Below, one piece after another: positions 1 through 12,060 of a stretch of DNA of 64,000 nt (position 1 is the first letter of the stretch; each line of letters begins with the position of its first letter). The notes beneath the pieces were generated by a model, which was not told where the DNA came from, did not search any database, and was given only the letters and a program-made list of their open reading frames with translations. The stretch comes from Lepeophtheirus salmonis (lineage: Eukaryota > Arthropoda > Copepoda > Siphonostomatoida > Caligidae): positions 15,750,805-15,814,804 of the forward strand of contig NC_052132.2 of NCBI RefSeq assembly GCF_016086655.4, given 5' to 3'. The position numbers and the translations under genes were made by a program.

Positions 1-235
1 TGTAACGGATAAAAACGTCGTAGTATATCTTCATTAAACATTTTGCTAATTAATACTTTGGTTATACCCTGATTAAATCATAATATAGTAGACAGCTGAT
101 AATCACATCAGTAATTTAAACAATGACACCATAAGTCTTTCTCTCCCCCCTTCTCCTTGCACGCGTTTTTCTCTACAGAATTATCAACTCTAGTTATAAG
201 TATAAAGTAGAAGTGTACCAACATATCGGAATCCG
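1..235 (+). repeat. Dispersed repeat family F, copy 1
   Basis: The first ~190 bases are the reverse complement of 41570-41773, including the terminal motif TGTAACGGATAAAAACGTCG and the landmark CTTGCACGCGTTTTTCTCTA. A third, shorter copy lies at 43420-43515. The shared outer end at position 1 and at 41773 marks one terminus of the family. The other terminus is not defined, and I see no open frame in it. Confidence 0.75.
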
Positions 236-1234
236 CCTTTTTTGAAGTATCGAAAGTTATATAGATAATATAACTTATTTGAGCCATTTTTGGAGACAAA
301 ATTACTGTTATGAATCAACAAAATAACTAGACTTGACCAAAGTCCTATAAGTAGAGTTACGTCACCGGGCTATCCACTTTGACCATAGCTGATTTCCTCA
401 GGTGTCTGAGTCACGGCCCAAAACATTCAAAATTTAATACTATATTTTATGTGAATACCTCTACAAAGGCGATATATTCTGTTAAAATACCGCAAGTATG
501 CCCTCTTGTAGTGCCGTGGATTGCAAGAATCGCTCTGGAGCTGGGGGATCACACTTTTTTCATTCCAAGGCTCACCAAAAACTCCAACAAACCCATTTTC
601 ATTCTGTAGAACAATGGTGATGCTAAGCAAATTTAATAATTAAAAAAGATCTCAAGCAACTTTTTTTATCTAATTTTTAGGTTAAAAAAAAGATCTCCCC
701 AATTTCAGGATCATACATACTTTACTCCTTATTTGGAACCTCCTACTTCCGAAAATGAAGAAATAGTACATAAACTCTACATTCCTCGTGTCTTTGGAAG
801 AGTAAAAAAATCTTGAAGAACATGAAGATGACGAGTTTCGAGAAGAAAATGAATTCGTCCTTATTAATCCACTGTACATAGCTGAAATGAACTCTCTACA
901 CTATTTGGTTGGGTACTGTACTGTCTTCGAAAAACCTTTCAAAATCATTCTCACTGTGAAGAGTGCAAAAGTTTTTCTCATATGGCTCTGGACTAGACGA
1001 CGTCGTTCAAACAAATTCAAAAAAGGAAAAGAAGGGGGGGGGGGAAGTAGATAGAAAGATTATACAAATTTGCAGGTTTGTACTAGAAATTTACTTGAAA
1101 ATAACCGAGGTTAATAGAAAGACAAGGTTAAACCATAACGCTTTTCCTACAAACGTTTGACTTCCACTACACTTTTTAATAGTGACGTCAATGAGTATAA
1201 CTGTTACCAAGAGTAGCTATATATTCCTTCCTTG
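236..1234. other. Intergenic, no gene seen
   Basis: Short open frames occur on both strands but none has recognisable protein motifs or codon structure. It contains poly-A runs and a G-run at about 1035-1043. Confidence 0.5.
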
Positions 1235-2870
1235 TAGGGATGGGTTTCGGGTAGTTTTTTACTGAACGGGTAATTGCGGGTAATGAATCTTTGGACCCGA
1301 GTAAAACCGGGTAATAATTCGAGTACTTAAAAGAGTTTCATTGATACTTGAGTATTTTTATTACCCGCGGGTAATCAATGAGAAAGTATTATATCATTTA
1401 TCTTCTTATATATTTTTTAGCTATTTAATAACAAAATAAGCAATAATACAAAAGAATTATAAATTGTCCTTACATAAAAATAAGACATTTCTTACAAGAA
1501 AAAGAAGTTTCATATTATAATTCAAAAATTTACGTTGTATTCTTCACGAAATAATGATTTTTTTATAACCTGCATCCCAAATTGTAGCTTTTGGAAGTAA
1601 TTAACATTTTCTTCTAAAGACGAGATTGATAAGATTTTCTTTAATTTGCTTAGCCGTTTTACAGGTCAATGGACTGGATCAGCACAGATGTTAGTATATT
1701 TAAAAAATAAAACAGTTACTAAAGGAATAGCTTTGCTACTATTGACAAGTTTTACCTAGCCAATCTCAAGAGTGGCATAATTAAGGGGTTGCAAAACTTT
1801 AATGACTTGTTCCATGGTTACCCTTTCCTCTAGAGAAATCCATTCCATATTCTTTTCAACCGCCATTTTTTCCATAAAAAGTAAAGTCACTCGCTTATGT
1901 TCCAAACCCCGTTTTAACATCGCAAAAGTAATGCTCCTGCGCGTTGGACAATCCAGACCGAGAACTCGGATTGAGCTTAATGAAGAGCCCCTTCGCATTT
2001 GTGCTTAGTCTTGTCAATCTTAGAATTGATTTAACTTTTTTCTTATGGTCATTCAATGCAGTATTATTCTTCATCCCACATGAGCTACCAAATTAAGAAA
2101 GTGGGCAAATCATCCTATATGCTTGATGTTGGTATTTTTAACAGCCCGAATAATAACATTGGCATTGTCAGTTGTAATAGCAACAACTTTTTCCTTGATG
2201 GATAGCTCGGGGATGCTATTTTCAATGAAAAAAGTATTATTGTCGGTTATCATAAATGAATGACAAGCAAGGCATCTCTGCTGAAGAAAAGAAGGACTTT
2301 GATCTGGGCTTTGCATACGATTGATATAAACTATATAGGGGGTCTTGTTACAGGATGTCCAAATATCTGTAGTGAGGGAAATCTGTTCTGTAGTTGCAAA
2401 TTTACTCATGAGAGGAGTCTTCATTCTGTAAAACTTAATTTATTACTAAGTATCTTTCTATTTGGCAAAAAATATCCTAGATCAAGATTGGTGACCAAAC
2501 TTCGGAATCCAGAATCTTCAATACAAGAGAAAGGGGTAAATCTTTGATAACCATTTCTAAAACAAGATTGTCTAATTCCTTTTTTCGAGGATTGGATGAC
2601 TTTTTGACGACACATGTATTCTGATATTTTAGGAAGCTTGTTAGACTCTTTACTAAACTCTGCAAGATGAAGAAACTTTAGATGTTTCACCATGTTAGAG
2701 GTACTGCTCCCACAAGCTGTTATTATTATTATTTTTTTTTTTGTAGGGATTACAGACCACCTTTTTGTCATCTTAGTTCTTGTAAAAAATGAAGGATCCT
2801 GACTTCGGGGATACTGCTCTAGAAAAATAACTCCCTTTGTTCTCGGTAGTTGATGGTTCATCTATGGATT
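1235..2870 (-). mobile_element. Degenerate hAT transposon (BED finger plus transposase)
   Basis: Reading on the minus strand, frames broken by stops and frameshifts carry hAT-superfamily hallmarks in the right order. First comes a BED-like zinc finger remnant (TSNMVKHLKFLH, about 2660-2710), then the segment leading to the conserved LTTDIWTS (about 2365-2390) with CHSFMITDN and ITTDNANVI following, then a C-terminal part with DCPTRRSITFAMLKR and VLQPLNYATLEIG (1756-1998). The likely outer end is at 1235, where TAGGGATGGG is followed within 140 bases by five CGGGTAAT-type motifs in both orientations, as expected of subterminal transposase-binding repeats. The right-hand terminus was not found. 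The element cannot encode a working transposase. ZBED-type domestication is unlikely because the frame is broken several times. Confidence 0.8.
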
Positions 2871-3600
2871 TATAGGCGTCAATGAATAATAAAGAAGTAC
2901 AGAAACAGTACTCACTTTCATTATCCTTTGATGATTGCAATGGGGGGCAATGCACAATAAAATCATCACCTTGACTTCATTCATAATGATCCAATAATCC
3001 TTCCGTACCCCTTCCAGGTCTGATAAGTCAAAAAAGGATCACATTCTTCCTCACACTTCGTCTCATAAAATAAAATATACTTAGGCAAAGCAAATTTTTA
3101 TTGATGAAATGAAAATCCTTTGGTAGAAATATTCATATGGACTACAACAAAAAATCAACATACCTTAGAGTTGTAATCTTATAATAAACTGAATGAAATA
3201 TGCGATGTTGCGTTATTTTAATACAAATAGCTCTTCTTTTATTGTCTAGAGTAAGATATGCTACAGTTTTCAAACATAAATGGAGTAAAATGGGTACCTG
3301 GATTCTACCATTGAAGAGTTTTTACCCGCTGAGTACACCTTTTTATGGGTCAAATGAGGGTATATTTTTCATAAATTTCTATTAACCTTGGAGTGTTTTT
3401 TCTACTGTTTTCCTGCCTAATGAAGGAAGGGTTTTGCATGCCCCTTTTCTCTCCAAACATATCATCAAAACTGCTGTGTAATCTAACTGGAGTCCAAATT
3501 TTTCTCTATTTATTTTCTAACAGCCTAGAAAAATGAGCAATTTTCAAACAAGAAACACAAAATGAGCAACTTTTCCCAAATCCTAAGTCTATTTATTACT
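2871..3600. other. Intergenic, no gene seen
   Basis: No convincing coding frame. The nearby hAT remnant may extend a little into its left side. Confidence 0.4.
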
Positions 3601-3619
3601 TTATATATTTGATAGTGAT

Positions 3620-3855
3620 TGATCGGTCTAAAAAAAAATAAAAGACTGCAATCCTATAATTCTGGTCCTAATAAAATTTGTCAGTCCTAGACCTGGTCCT
3701 AATTGGTCTTTTATGGAAACTACAACAGCTCAAATGACGTTATTAGTCATTATTAACTATTAGTATTGGATCAGTCATAGGACTGATTTCCTAATTAGTC
3801 GTCCAACCCCCCTTTTTTTAGTCTTTTTTTATTTATCGGTCTGATCTTTAGATCT
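3620..3855 (+). repeat. Dispersed repeat family D, near full copy
   Basis: The segment is bounded by GATCGGTCTAAAAA at the left and TTATCGGTCTGATC at the right and is full of AGTCCTAGGAC-like words. The same string of words recurs at 28190-28620, 45290-45375 and 48905-49035 (inverted), and partly at 19535-19600. The two outer ends are related in inverted orientation, so this looks like a small non-autonomous DNA transposon of ~240 bp. Confidence 0.65.
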
Positions 3856-4850
3856 GACCATAAACAATACTATGAACTGAAAGACTGAAGGGGAAGGATA
3901 CCCATAGGACGTCACGTTAAGTGATAATCTGATTCCTAGAAGAACAATAGGAAGAACAGAAAACCCCTTTTGTCCACGGGCACGTAAAGTTGGTTTTATC
4001 ACGCTGTGAGATCTTTCAACCATTCCATTAGTCTCATGATGGTATTATGTTGTGCGAAGACGGTGAAAACCAATTAACTAAGACAAATGATAAAATCACT
4101 CTGATTCAAATTGAGTGACTCCATCCGTAATAATGTATAGAGGTACACCAAAATGTGATATCCAAAAAACTCACAAACGTATGAGCAATTACCACGGAGG
4201 AAATATTTGCAATTGGGATCGCTGCAATCCAACGGGTAGCTCTATCGATACATATAAAAATATACCGATATGTTTCTGACTATGCTTGACCGGGTATATC
4301 GACAGGAGATAAAAGGCCTACAATGTCAATATGAACAGTTTGAAAACGCCCACCTGAGTAAAAAGTTTCGATTTCAGTCTTTGTATGTTGATTTACGAAG
4401 TGAAGTGAAGTCGAAGTGAAGGGGCGGATGTCTCACAAAGAAGTTAGAGATCTTTTGATAACTTAAGATACTTGAAATTGTTTTTATGATCGTTTAAATA
4501 ATCTTTATCCTTATCCCAACCACACTTTTGTTTTTCTGCAATAGCTGTGAGCTCTAACGATATTGTATTAACTAAAGATACAGAGCGAGATAGACAGTCA
4601 GCTAATATGTTATCTTGTCCTCATATGTACTGAACATCTTAGAAGGATTCAGTTATAGGTCCAATATGGCACTGCTGAAAATCAAACTTTGATATATTAC
4701 GACTCTGATATGCAGACTCCAAGGGCTTGTCATGGGTAATAATCGTGACAGATTGACCGACAAGTAACTGCTAAAAGTGAACGACGGACAAATAATCTGC
4801 AAATAGCTCACGATCAAATGTATAATATCGTTGTTGTGCATCATTGAATT
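3829..4850 (-). mobile_element. Ty3/gypsy-type pol remnant: RNase H and integrase
   Basis: The minus strand, with frameshifts, reads as the C-terminal half of an LTR-retrotransposon polyprotein. From 4845 down: RNase H with YYTFDRELFADYLSVVHF and THDKPLESAYQSR, the junction motif DNILADCLSRS (about 4590-4620), a spacer that should hold the HHCC finger, the integrase core with FICIDRATRWIAAIPIANIS and FVSFLDITFW, and the late integrase motif NGMVERSHSVIK followed by LPIVLLGIRLSLN (3829-4023). Reverse transcriptase, protease, gag and LTRs are not visible, so this is an internal fragment. Its upstream side ends abruptly near 4850, and family D overlaps its downstream end. Confidence 0.82.
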
Positions 4851-5054
4851 TCTTTGAGGAAACGCGTAGAACGCGCATAATACGTGCAATCATAGAAAAA
4901 TATTTCCCAAATAAAGGAATTTTTTTACAAAAAATTTTAATGAGAAAACAGAAAAAAAAAATCGATCAGCTTAATAGGTTCTGTGGCCTATTAAAATATT
5001 TCAAGTGGCAATGGCACATTATATTAAAAGTTTGGACATCCCTGCTCTAAAGCA

Positions 5055-5330
5055 CCGGTCTCAATTTGGTGAGCGCAATATTTGAGAATGAGACAAATTG
5101 ATTGGCCGCCTCGATCGTACAATTTAACACCTTTAAATTATTTTCTTTGGGGTCTCGAGAAGCCATCGGTCTACACCAATAAGCCGGTGACGTTAGAAGA
5201 GCTCAGAGAAACTATGGAATCCAAAATTGCAGCAATATCAGTGAATTTATTGGAAACAATAGTGGGAAGTTGTGTTCAGTGATTGGACTTGAGTAGACGA
5301 GCTCCTGCCGGTCACTCTAGAGAAATCGGG
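5055..5330 (+). mobile_element. Tc1/mariner-superfamily transposase C-terminus
   Basis: Plus-strand reading gives IDWPPRSYNLTPLNYFLWGL then KPVTLEELRETMESKIAAI and, after a stop, a decayed tail resembling LDYxRASRGGHxxEIxFH. WPPRSxxLTPLxYFLWG is the region carrying the third catalytic Asp in this arthropod transposase lineage; here that Asp is replaced (NLTP instead of DLTP). Only the last ~80 residues remain. A hAT-like end, AAGTTTGGACATCCCTG, lies just upstream at about 5029-5045, so the fragment borders another insertion. Confidence 0.8.
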
Positions 5331-8300
5331 TTTCATACATAAATGTATATGCTTATAATTTGTACTCAAAAAATAAATTTGGCAATATCTTAAACTGTTT
5401 ATGTTTTATTTATTTAAAAAGTTAAGGAGCGCTCTTAATAAAAAACCCTTTCTAGATAACTATTTGCATCCACCAACAAATCAGAACGGAAGTTCTGATT
5501 TAGACTCTGTTTGATTATAAGTTACCCAGATTACCAGTTGTAGATCAATTCCATCAAACGTACAAATTAGACTCCAACCAAAGGCTCAAAAGTTTTTTCC
5601 GCCTTTTTATTTTTGTCGTTGTTCTTGATTTTCCCTAGTGTCTTTTAGAGACAACAAAAGTATTTCGAAGTGAAGTAACTATTACGTAAATTCGTCATTG
5701 TGGAAGGAAATCACCCGATCAAAAGGATGTTTGAGGTGAATAAGAAGACTCCTACAATGCTCCACACAGAAGCCTTTCATCAAACCTCTTTGACTTCCGC
5801 CCAGAAGCCTTGACCACCATTCCCAAGGTATTCTATTACGATGTCGAATTGCCAATCGAAATCCCTTTGTTTGTCCCTATGTGGCTCTCAGGGTGTAGAA
5901 GTAGTAGTGGAGTGACTGTGGTTTCATTCCAGTGGTTAAATTGTATTCATTGGGGGAAATAGAGTTATTTGTCATTATACGTTGAAGTAGTGAGGAAGGA
6001 GCATTTGCTGTCGAAAATAAATATTGCCAAAAAGTGATTTGACAAAATATTTTGTTAAATTAAACTAATCCCTAATCAACCTTTGTGTTTTTATAGTTCT
6101 AATTCATAAAAATCAGCTTAATGCTTCAATTTTTAATAAACAAAAAACGTTGTTTTTAATTCAGTTTTATAATTTGAAATTTTCAAAATGACTTGAATAC
6201 AAACAATTCTACAGATAATGAAGCTAAAGGGTCATCAGATTCTGTGTCATACAAGGACTCTAAATTGGTGTAGCTTGTTTAAATCATGTAATTGGAAAGG
6301 ATTTACTCAAAAAAAAAAAAAAAAAAACATTTTTAAGACTAATCCCCAATAAATAATTACTTTGTCAACTAATTATCCCCAATTGTTAAATAAAACATTT
6401 TGTTAATTAAATTGTGTTTTTTTATGTATAAAATAACTATCCCTTTAAAGCTTCTCAATTAAAAGCAAAAAAAAAGAAGAAAAAATAATTGAAAAAATTA
6501 TAGGCTTGTAAAATACCAAAGTTCGGTATTTGGACAATGGGCGAAGTCACCATTCTGATATTATTTTAAAAACTGTGTAAAAAAAAAAAGTTTTAGATGT
6601 GTACTATATATATCATATAAAATAAAGCTTTCTTGATACATAAAAATTGTTTTATTGCCTTTTGGAAAAAGGAGGTTATATTGCCGCACCCTCTACAGAG
6701 TGTACCACCAATAAGTTAAATTATAATAAATCTGAAATTTATTCGTCGATTGTCTTAAAACACGGTGAAAGATAGGTTTTGTGGCTCATGATTCCTTACG
6801 TAAAGTTTCGACTCAGGGTAGTTCCATTATATTTGAACAAATTTTCGACCAATTTTATACTCACAACGATGTAAATTTATCTTAACTATGCTGTTGCATA
6901 GAATGTCATTAAATATGATCCCCCAAAAAATAATTTTAAAATCGGCCAACCGGTTAGCGAAATATGGCCCTTTAAAAATCTTAACTACTAGGTGACGCTC
7001 ACATATTGAAAAATTTTTATCACTGATTTTAGAGGTCATACATATGATAGAAGTATGATTTTACTTTCAAATTATATGTTTTTGGGGATGAGGAGCTTGA
7101 ATTTGATTGTTAAATTAGTTTAAAACTAAAGGAAAACACTGATTTTCAATTTTCCTATGTTTCAAGAGGCATATCTTAGGGGCCCAATTTGAGTATATTA
7201 GATTGCACGAGTGTTTGAACTTTTTTTTTTTTGATTTCTTCGAGGGTTCCATATTACACTGACAAAAAGTGTATGAATGTTATTTTCTCCCTTCAACTTA
7301 AATTCTAGCATGCAAATTTAATGTTGTTATTCAGTAGTATTTGTATTTAACAACTATAGACTTTGTACTTAAAATTCGCTTTATTTGTTGAAATACATGT
7401 AATAGTCATTGTGTACAACAATATCACTTCACATTGATACAATAATAAAATTAAAAAATGACAAAATTCTAATGTAAATATATTGAGTGATATTAGAGTA
7501 GCACATTACACTTTTGTATTGCATCTTGAATTTCCACTTTATTGACATTGTATGATCAGCTATTTACTGTTGATGGAAATCTCATTCTACTAATGATAGA
7601 ATTACAATCCACCCAATATTTATCTTCTCTTAGTGGCCAAAAAAATTGTCCTGATGAATGCATAAAGGTTTCACTCGCATTTTCTAATATAACTACAACT
7701 CACCATTGATTGCCATACTCTACGTCATTAGTATAATGTCTTTTGAGGTATATTTTTGCGCCCGTTGAAAAAAGCAATGTTTGTCTGCATGGCTTTCATC
7801 ATCAGAAATTCTTTTGAACACAATTTTTCTAACATCTACTGGCACGAACCAATGTTAGCTTCGAGTTCCTGGAGTAGGTTTGCCTACCAAAAAGTGTGCT
7901 TCTATTTTTTGGCTGTGCTCAGCCATATGGGTTTTAGAAATGTAGAAAGAAGTTACTCATTTAATATTGTCTCGGCAGTAATTGAAGGCAGCTTCTGGAG
8001 TTAAAATTTGATTTGAAACTGGACGCCTTAAACTAGCACGACGTAACTAACGGGCTTGTATTCCGAAATCTTCATTGTGAAAAGTTAGTTAAAGCTGATT
8101 TTTGTAATTCTTGTACTGGGCAGAACATCCATCTGATTTTTTTTCTAATTTCAGCACTTGGAGGCAATTGGTTGACAAAAACTTGAAAAACTGTTTTTGA
8201 TAATAATGTACAATACGCACAAAAAGAGCAAGATTCTAAATCTCTGCCATCATTTCGGAAGTATATTACTTTTGGGTGCAAAGTGCAATGATGGTTGGAT

Positions 8301-8955
8301 TTATTCTTAGAGTATTAAAAATGTTCCAATCGAAGGTGCAGAGTGCCCATAATATTTATCAAGCTTCATTTTAGTTTCCTGAGGCGTTTTGTTTTTCATA
8401 AAGTAATGTTTAATCACATAAATACGTACCCATAATTATGAGCAAAGTTAGCTATATTTCAACAAAGGAAATCGTAGTGACACATTCCGATGATTTTCAA
8501 CATAAACTAAAATATCATGTAAAAAATATTTCCAAATCAACATACAATATATATATTAATTAAAGTAGTATTTTTTAAACTACATATGTAGATGGGTGTG
8601 GAACAATGCTTGAGAGGGTAGAAAGAAAGACAACTTCTTGAGAATTTGAGGGATATTTCAATTTTTCATATGTTTGAAAACCCCTGAACTCACATATTTT
8701 TGTTTTTTCAATCAGCATTAAAAAAATTGTGTATACTATTACATAATAGAAACCTTATCTTCTGATTAAATATCTGCCGCGCCGAGGAGAAAGAAATATA
8801 AGGCTAGCATTTGTATTATATGAAAATATAATTCATTATGTGGGTATACAATACAATGCTATAGAAAAGTCACTCCCTAAAAATTGAGGTCTTTAAATAC
8901 AAGTATAGAAGGAATGTTCTACAAGTATATTATCAATAGAGATATTCTATATATT
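5331..8955. other. Long stretch without a supported gene
   Basis: No frame with recognisable motifs. A short open stretch at 5780-5960 (plus) is discussed under rejected items. The words GCCGCACCCTCTAC at about 6683-6696 resemble GCTGCACCCTCTAT at about 63410, so a Tc1-type end may be present. The minus strand at 7750-8281 has a few longer decayed frames I could not assign. Confidence 0.4.
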
Positions 8956-8959
8956 TATA

Positions 8960-9160
8960 TACAGGGTGACCCATACAACTGCAACAGCCAAGAAAGTACA
9001 CAAATATTTATTTCTCCAAACATCTTTAGACATTTTTGCAATCAGCATGAAATTTCCTGCAAAATGAGTTCCAGTTCATTCCACATGGGCACCATTTGCG
9101 GCAACTACAGCTCGCAGACGCTTGTATTTCTATTAACCTTGAATATTATATTAATGATAG
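8960..9160 (-). mobile_element. Tc1/mariner element terminus with transposase C-terminus
   Basis: ACAGGGTGACCC at 8960-8972 is the kind of terminal motif (ACAGGGTG) common in IS630/Tc1/mariner elements. Just inside, the minus strand reads RLRAVVAANGAHVE (about 9080-9125), which matches the C-terminal end of many arthropod Tc1-type transposases (R.R...AxxAxGGHxE). Only the end of the element is preserved. Confidence 0.6.
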
Positions 9161-9359
9161 ATCCTCTCATTCTTTTTCGGGAAAACATCTTTCTGCTGCT
9201 TTAAAAAGCTGTGAAGATAATCTCGAGGTATTTAATCTTATAGACATTTTTAAAGCCCTTAATCAATACATGAATGAACTACATTTGATCAGATTGAGGA
9301 TGAAATTGTAAAAAGTATGCGTGACGTGAAGAAAATCCTGTGAGCTTCGAATGAAAATG

Positions 9360-9605
9360 ATCCATAAACATCATCTTTCAAACTTGGAGTCAATGTCAAA
9401 AAAACGGAACAAGTCTTCTTTCCAAATATGCCTAAATTGAGGCCAAATTTCTACCCCAAGCATGTTGGCCATGCACAGGAACAGGTAGTAGTCATTTGGT
9501 CCAAAGTCCACACTATAGGTTAGATCCATAAGAACTTCCCATCTGAGCTCCCGGAGCTTCTGTTGCGTCATCAAAGATATGTGCGACCTGGTTTTAGCTA
9601 TATAC
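9360..9605 (-). mobile_element. mariner transposase C-terminal fragment
   Basis: Minus strand: KTRSHISLMTQQKLRELRWE then VLMDLTYSVDFGPNDYYLFL. This corresponds to the mariner stretch NARPHTSLMTxxKLxELGWE...HPPYSPDLAPSDYHLF around the last two catalytic residues. The catalytic Asp positions are altered (TRSH, SVDFGPND), so it is inactive. It belongs to the same broad lineage as the deleted mariner at 14262-15167. Confidence 0.82.
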
Positions 9606-10009
9606 TTTAAAGTAATAGAAAAAACAGGAAATAATTATTTCTTTCCAAATATGATCCTTCATATGACTTGATTTTTGTACTACTAAACAAATTTTGTAAG
9701 AACTGTATTCAAGATAACTTATAAATATGCTTTGAAGGCCAAACATACTACGGTTGAAGTTTTAAATGGTTTGTTTCTTTCTACGGCTTAAATAACGATA
9801 ATAACATTTGAGTTTTAGCCTGCAGGTGTTTCAATACCGGAATTATGATTGCTTAGGGTTATAGGTATAATCAAAGATGCAACTCCTTGGAGTTTATCCC
9901 AAGATCTGAGGTTACTGACGTTACATTAGGGATGATTTGTATCGAAATATCTTAGGACTCAGTACACACAACAATAAGTAATTAATTTATTGGCATTATA
10001 TTAATTAAT

Positions 10010-10245
10010 AACTGAGAATGCCTGGGCTTTGGTTTCGATACAATAACTATATAACCTTGATTCTTCACCAGTAATGACTCTTTTGAGGAAAATCAGAATC
10101 ATTAATGTCGTCTGTTAACAGCTCATTAGCGATATTCATACGACGACTTTTTTGTCAAGATTAAGTCGTTTCGGAACAAACTTCTCTGACACTCGTCTCT
10201 TCCACAAAAATTTAAAAAAAAGCTTAGGGCACGAGCCAACCAATA
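10010..10245 (-). mobile_element. mariner transposase central fragment
   Basis: With one or two stops, the minus strand reads RVSEKFVPKRLNLDKK then a degenerate equivalent of DxxDxLKRVITGDESWVYGYDxETK (visible: NDSDFPQKSHYW, YRNQSPG). This is the segment containing the first catalytic Asp of mariner transposases. It comes from a different mariner lineage than 9360-9605. No inverted repeats were found. Confidence 0.7.
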
Positions 10246-10720
10246 TGTCAACAACACCTCTGATTGCCATTTGACCATTTTCAAAAACAAATTTTTCACT
10301 GATTCAACGTTTTCAATGTGTTTTCAATGTATAGCTTATTACTTGCGACATCTTTCAGATTAAAGTACACATAATGTGAGGCTAATTAGAGTAATGTTAT
10401 ACTAACATTATTAAAATATATGCTTCTAATCTACAGTACTGAATTATATCAAATTCCTCTATCTCGATTCAAATACATGAAGATGAAAAAATCGTTGCTT
10501 TCGATATTTTACAGATTGTCAAATGTCTTGTCTAGATTAATAAAATGCAAATATAAAACATACTGCAATACCAAATTTCGAACTTTTTGTCATGACGGTA
10601 CACTCAAAACTATATGTTGTGTACAAAATAGGATTTTGTATAAGTTGCAGTGCCGTAGGACTCCGGGTAGAGAGGTTTCCCCCCGTAAAAAAATTGTATA
10701 TGTTGTTCCTTATTAGAGAC

Positions 10721-10870
10721 GAAAATCCTGTGTAGAATGGGCATGTTAAAAAAAAAGAAACCGAAAATCAACATGGTAACCCCGACAATTTAAATGATGT
10801 TTTAGAAGAAGAAGGAAAAACGCTCATGATATTTCATTAGATCAGCTACGGGGTTGATCTTAGCTTGTGG
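10721..10870 (+). repeat. Dispersed repeat family A, 5' part
   Basis: Begins GAAAATCCTGTGTAGAATGG and continues with ATCAACATGGTAACCCC and ATTTCATTAGATCAGCT. The same string opens the copies at 11817 and, inverted, at 22830. The 3' half is missing. Confidence 0.7.
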
Positions 10871-10904
10871 TACATATTTTATTATCTGTGATCCGGAATA
10901 ACAT

Positions 10905-11540
10905 TGATGAAAAATCACCAAGGTGGACAACAAGTCGTCTTATCTCTGAAAAGAGCAGCTGAGACAATTGGAAAGAGTAAAAAAAAGAGTCTAAATTTTC
11001 TCAAGGCCAACAAAATTTAGAGTAAAGTTTTGCTCTTTATTGATGAAACTTTTTCCTACGTTGATGCCAATGGGAATTAGCAGAACAACCGCAACAGCAA
11101 AACTGAACACCCAGACAATGTATCCAACTGGAACAATGGTCTTGGGGTCTGCCCTCCCATTTTGCAGAGAGGAAGGAGCGGCTCAATGCAGATGCTTATA
11201 TTGAACTTCTGGATAAGAAAGTACTCCCTTGGGCCAAAGAAAAATTCGGGACAACTTTGCTTTCACTAGAGACGGAGCTCCGTGCCATTGCGTGGCTAAG
11301 ACATGGACCTTCCTGAGAGACAACATTCCACACTTTTAGGACCTGAACATGTAGCCGCCCTCCTCTCCAGACGCGAACCCCCTTGACTAATCTATATAGG
11401 CACGTCTGGAGGAGATGGTGTGTGCTACTCCACACAGGAGTGCCCAGTCGAGTCTCACTACATAGTCAAGGTCTGTAAGAGATTTAGGGCTCGTATTGAT
11501 GAATTTATTATAGCTGAGGGCTCACATATTGAATAAAAGT
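10905..11540 (+). mobile_element. Tc1-type transposase remnant (D,D motifs readable)
   Basis: With several frameshifts the plus strand reads KVLLFIDETFSYVDANGN (first catalytic Asp region, ~11020-11080), then AYIELL-like and PLGQRK/WAKEKFG segments, then FTRDGAPCHC (second catalytic Asp) and PPSSPDANPLD (third) near 11260-11390, then LEEMVCATPHRS (~11410-11440) and a C-terminal GSHIE-like end near 11520-11535. Its 3' flank (11540-11816) matches 22830-23100 in inverted orientation, and the transposase tail recurs at 23100-23265. Hence two copies of this element exist in the window, both abutting family A. Confidence 0.85.
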
Positions 11541-11816
11541 TGTGCTAAGCACTATTTTCAGATGATTTTGTTTAATAAATGTCCTCACAAAACCTTTCGT
11601 TTAAGTCCATTATATCCATATTAATAAAGGAGAGGGCATGTGTATGCAAATTACGTATGAATATCTGTTCACTGTACATTCATCTTTGAAGCATCGAGCA
11701 TGGAGTTATATTAAAAAAAGGAATGGGAGCATATATTGTACAAAATATGAGTTGACCTAAACCCCAGTAAGATTTCATTAGTTTTTATATAATAAAAACT
11801 TTTAACAAATATTGTA
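11541..11816 (+). repeat. 3' flank of the Tc1 element, shared with 22830-23100
   Basis: Non-coding segment containing ATGCTCGATGCTTC in the copy at 22930 and its counterpart GAAGCATCGAGCATGG here. The two copies align over ~280 bases in inverted orientation and end at the same junction with family A. Confidence 0.7.
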
Positions 11817-12060
11817 TATATTAATGAAAATCCAGTTTCATGGGCATGTTTAAAAAAAAAAGAAAATCAACATTGTAACTCTGACAATTTGAAGAAAGTT
11901 TTTGAATAAAGACAGAATAACGCTCATGACGTTTTATTAGATCAGCTACAATCAGCTGTGATAAGGGAGGAAGGAGAAAAGGATATAAACAAGGACATTT
12001 GTTAGAAAATCTCGCCCCCAATTCTACTCTGAGTGCAACAAGGAATTACAATATAAAATA
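11817..12060 (+). repeat. Dispersed repeat family A, near full copy
   Basis: Runs from GAAAATCCAGTTTCATGGGC through ACGTTTTATTAGATCAGCT to AATTCTACTCTGAGTGCAAC. Family core words shared by at least eight copies are CGTTTTATTAGATCAGCTG, AATTACTCCAATGTCGATCC and AATTCTACTCCGAGTCCAAC. Confidence 0.75.

Noticed and set aside
5029..5045. AAGTTTGGACATCCCTG as the right end of a complete hAT MITE
   Set aside because: The end motif is good, but I found no left end or 8-bp duplication, so no element was called.
5780..5960. Plus-strand open stretch reading RPEALTTIPKVFYYDVELPI then EIPLFVPMWLS
   Set aside because: It looks somewhat protein-like but has no start, no clear splice sites and no family I recognise. 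Possible decayed exon only.
7750..8281. Minus-strand frames with Cys-rich piece (SCSFCAYCTLLSK)
   Set aside because: Broken by several stops and not assignable. Probably a decayed transposon.
11196..11435. Minus-strand 79-codon frame
   Set aside because: Shadow of the plus-strand Tc1 transposase remnant.
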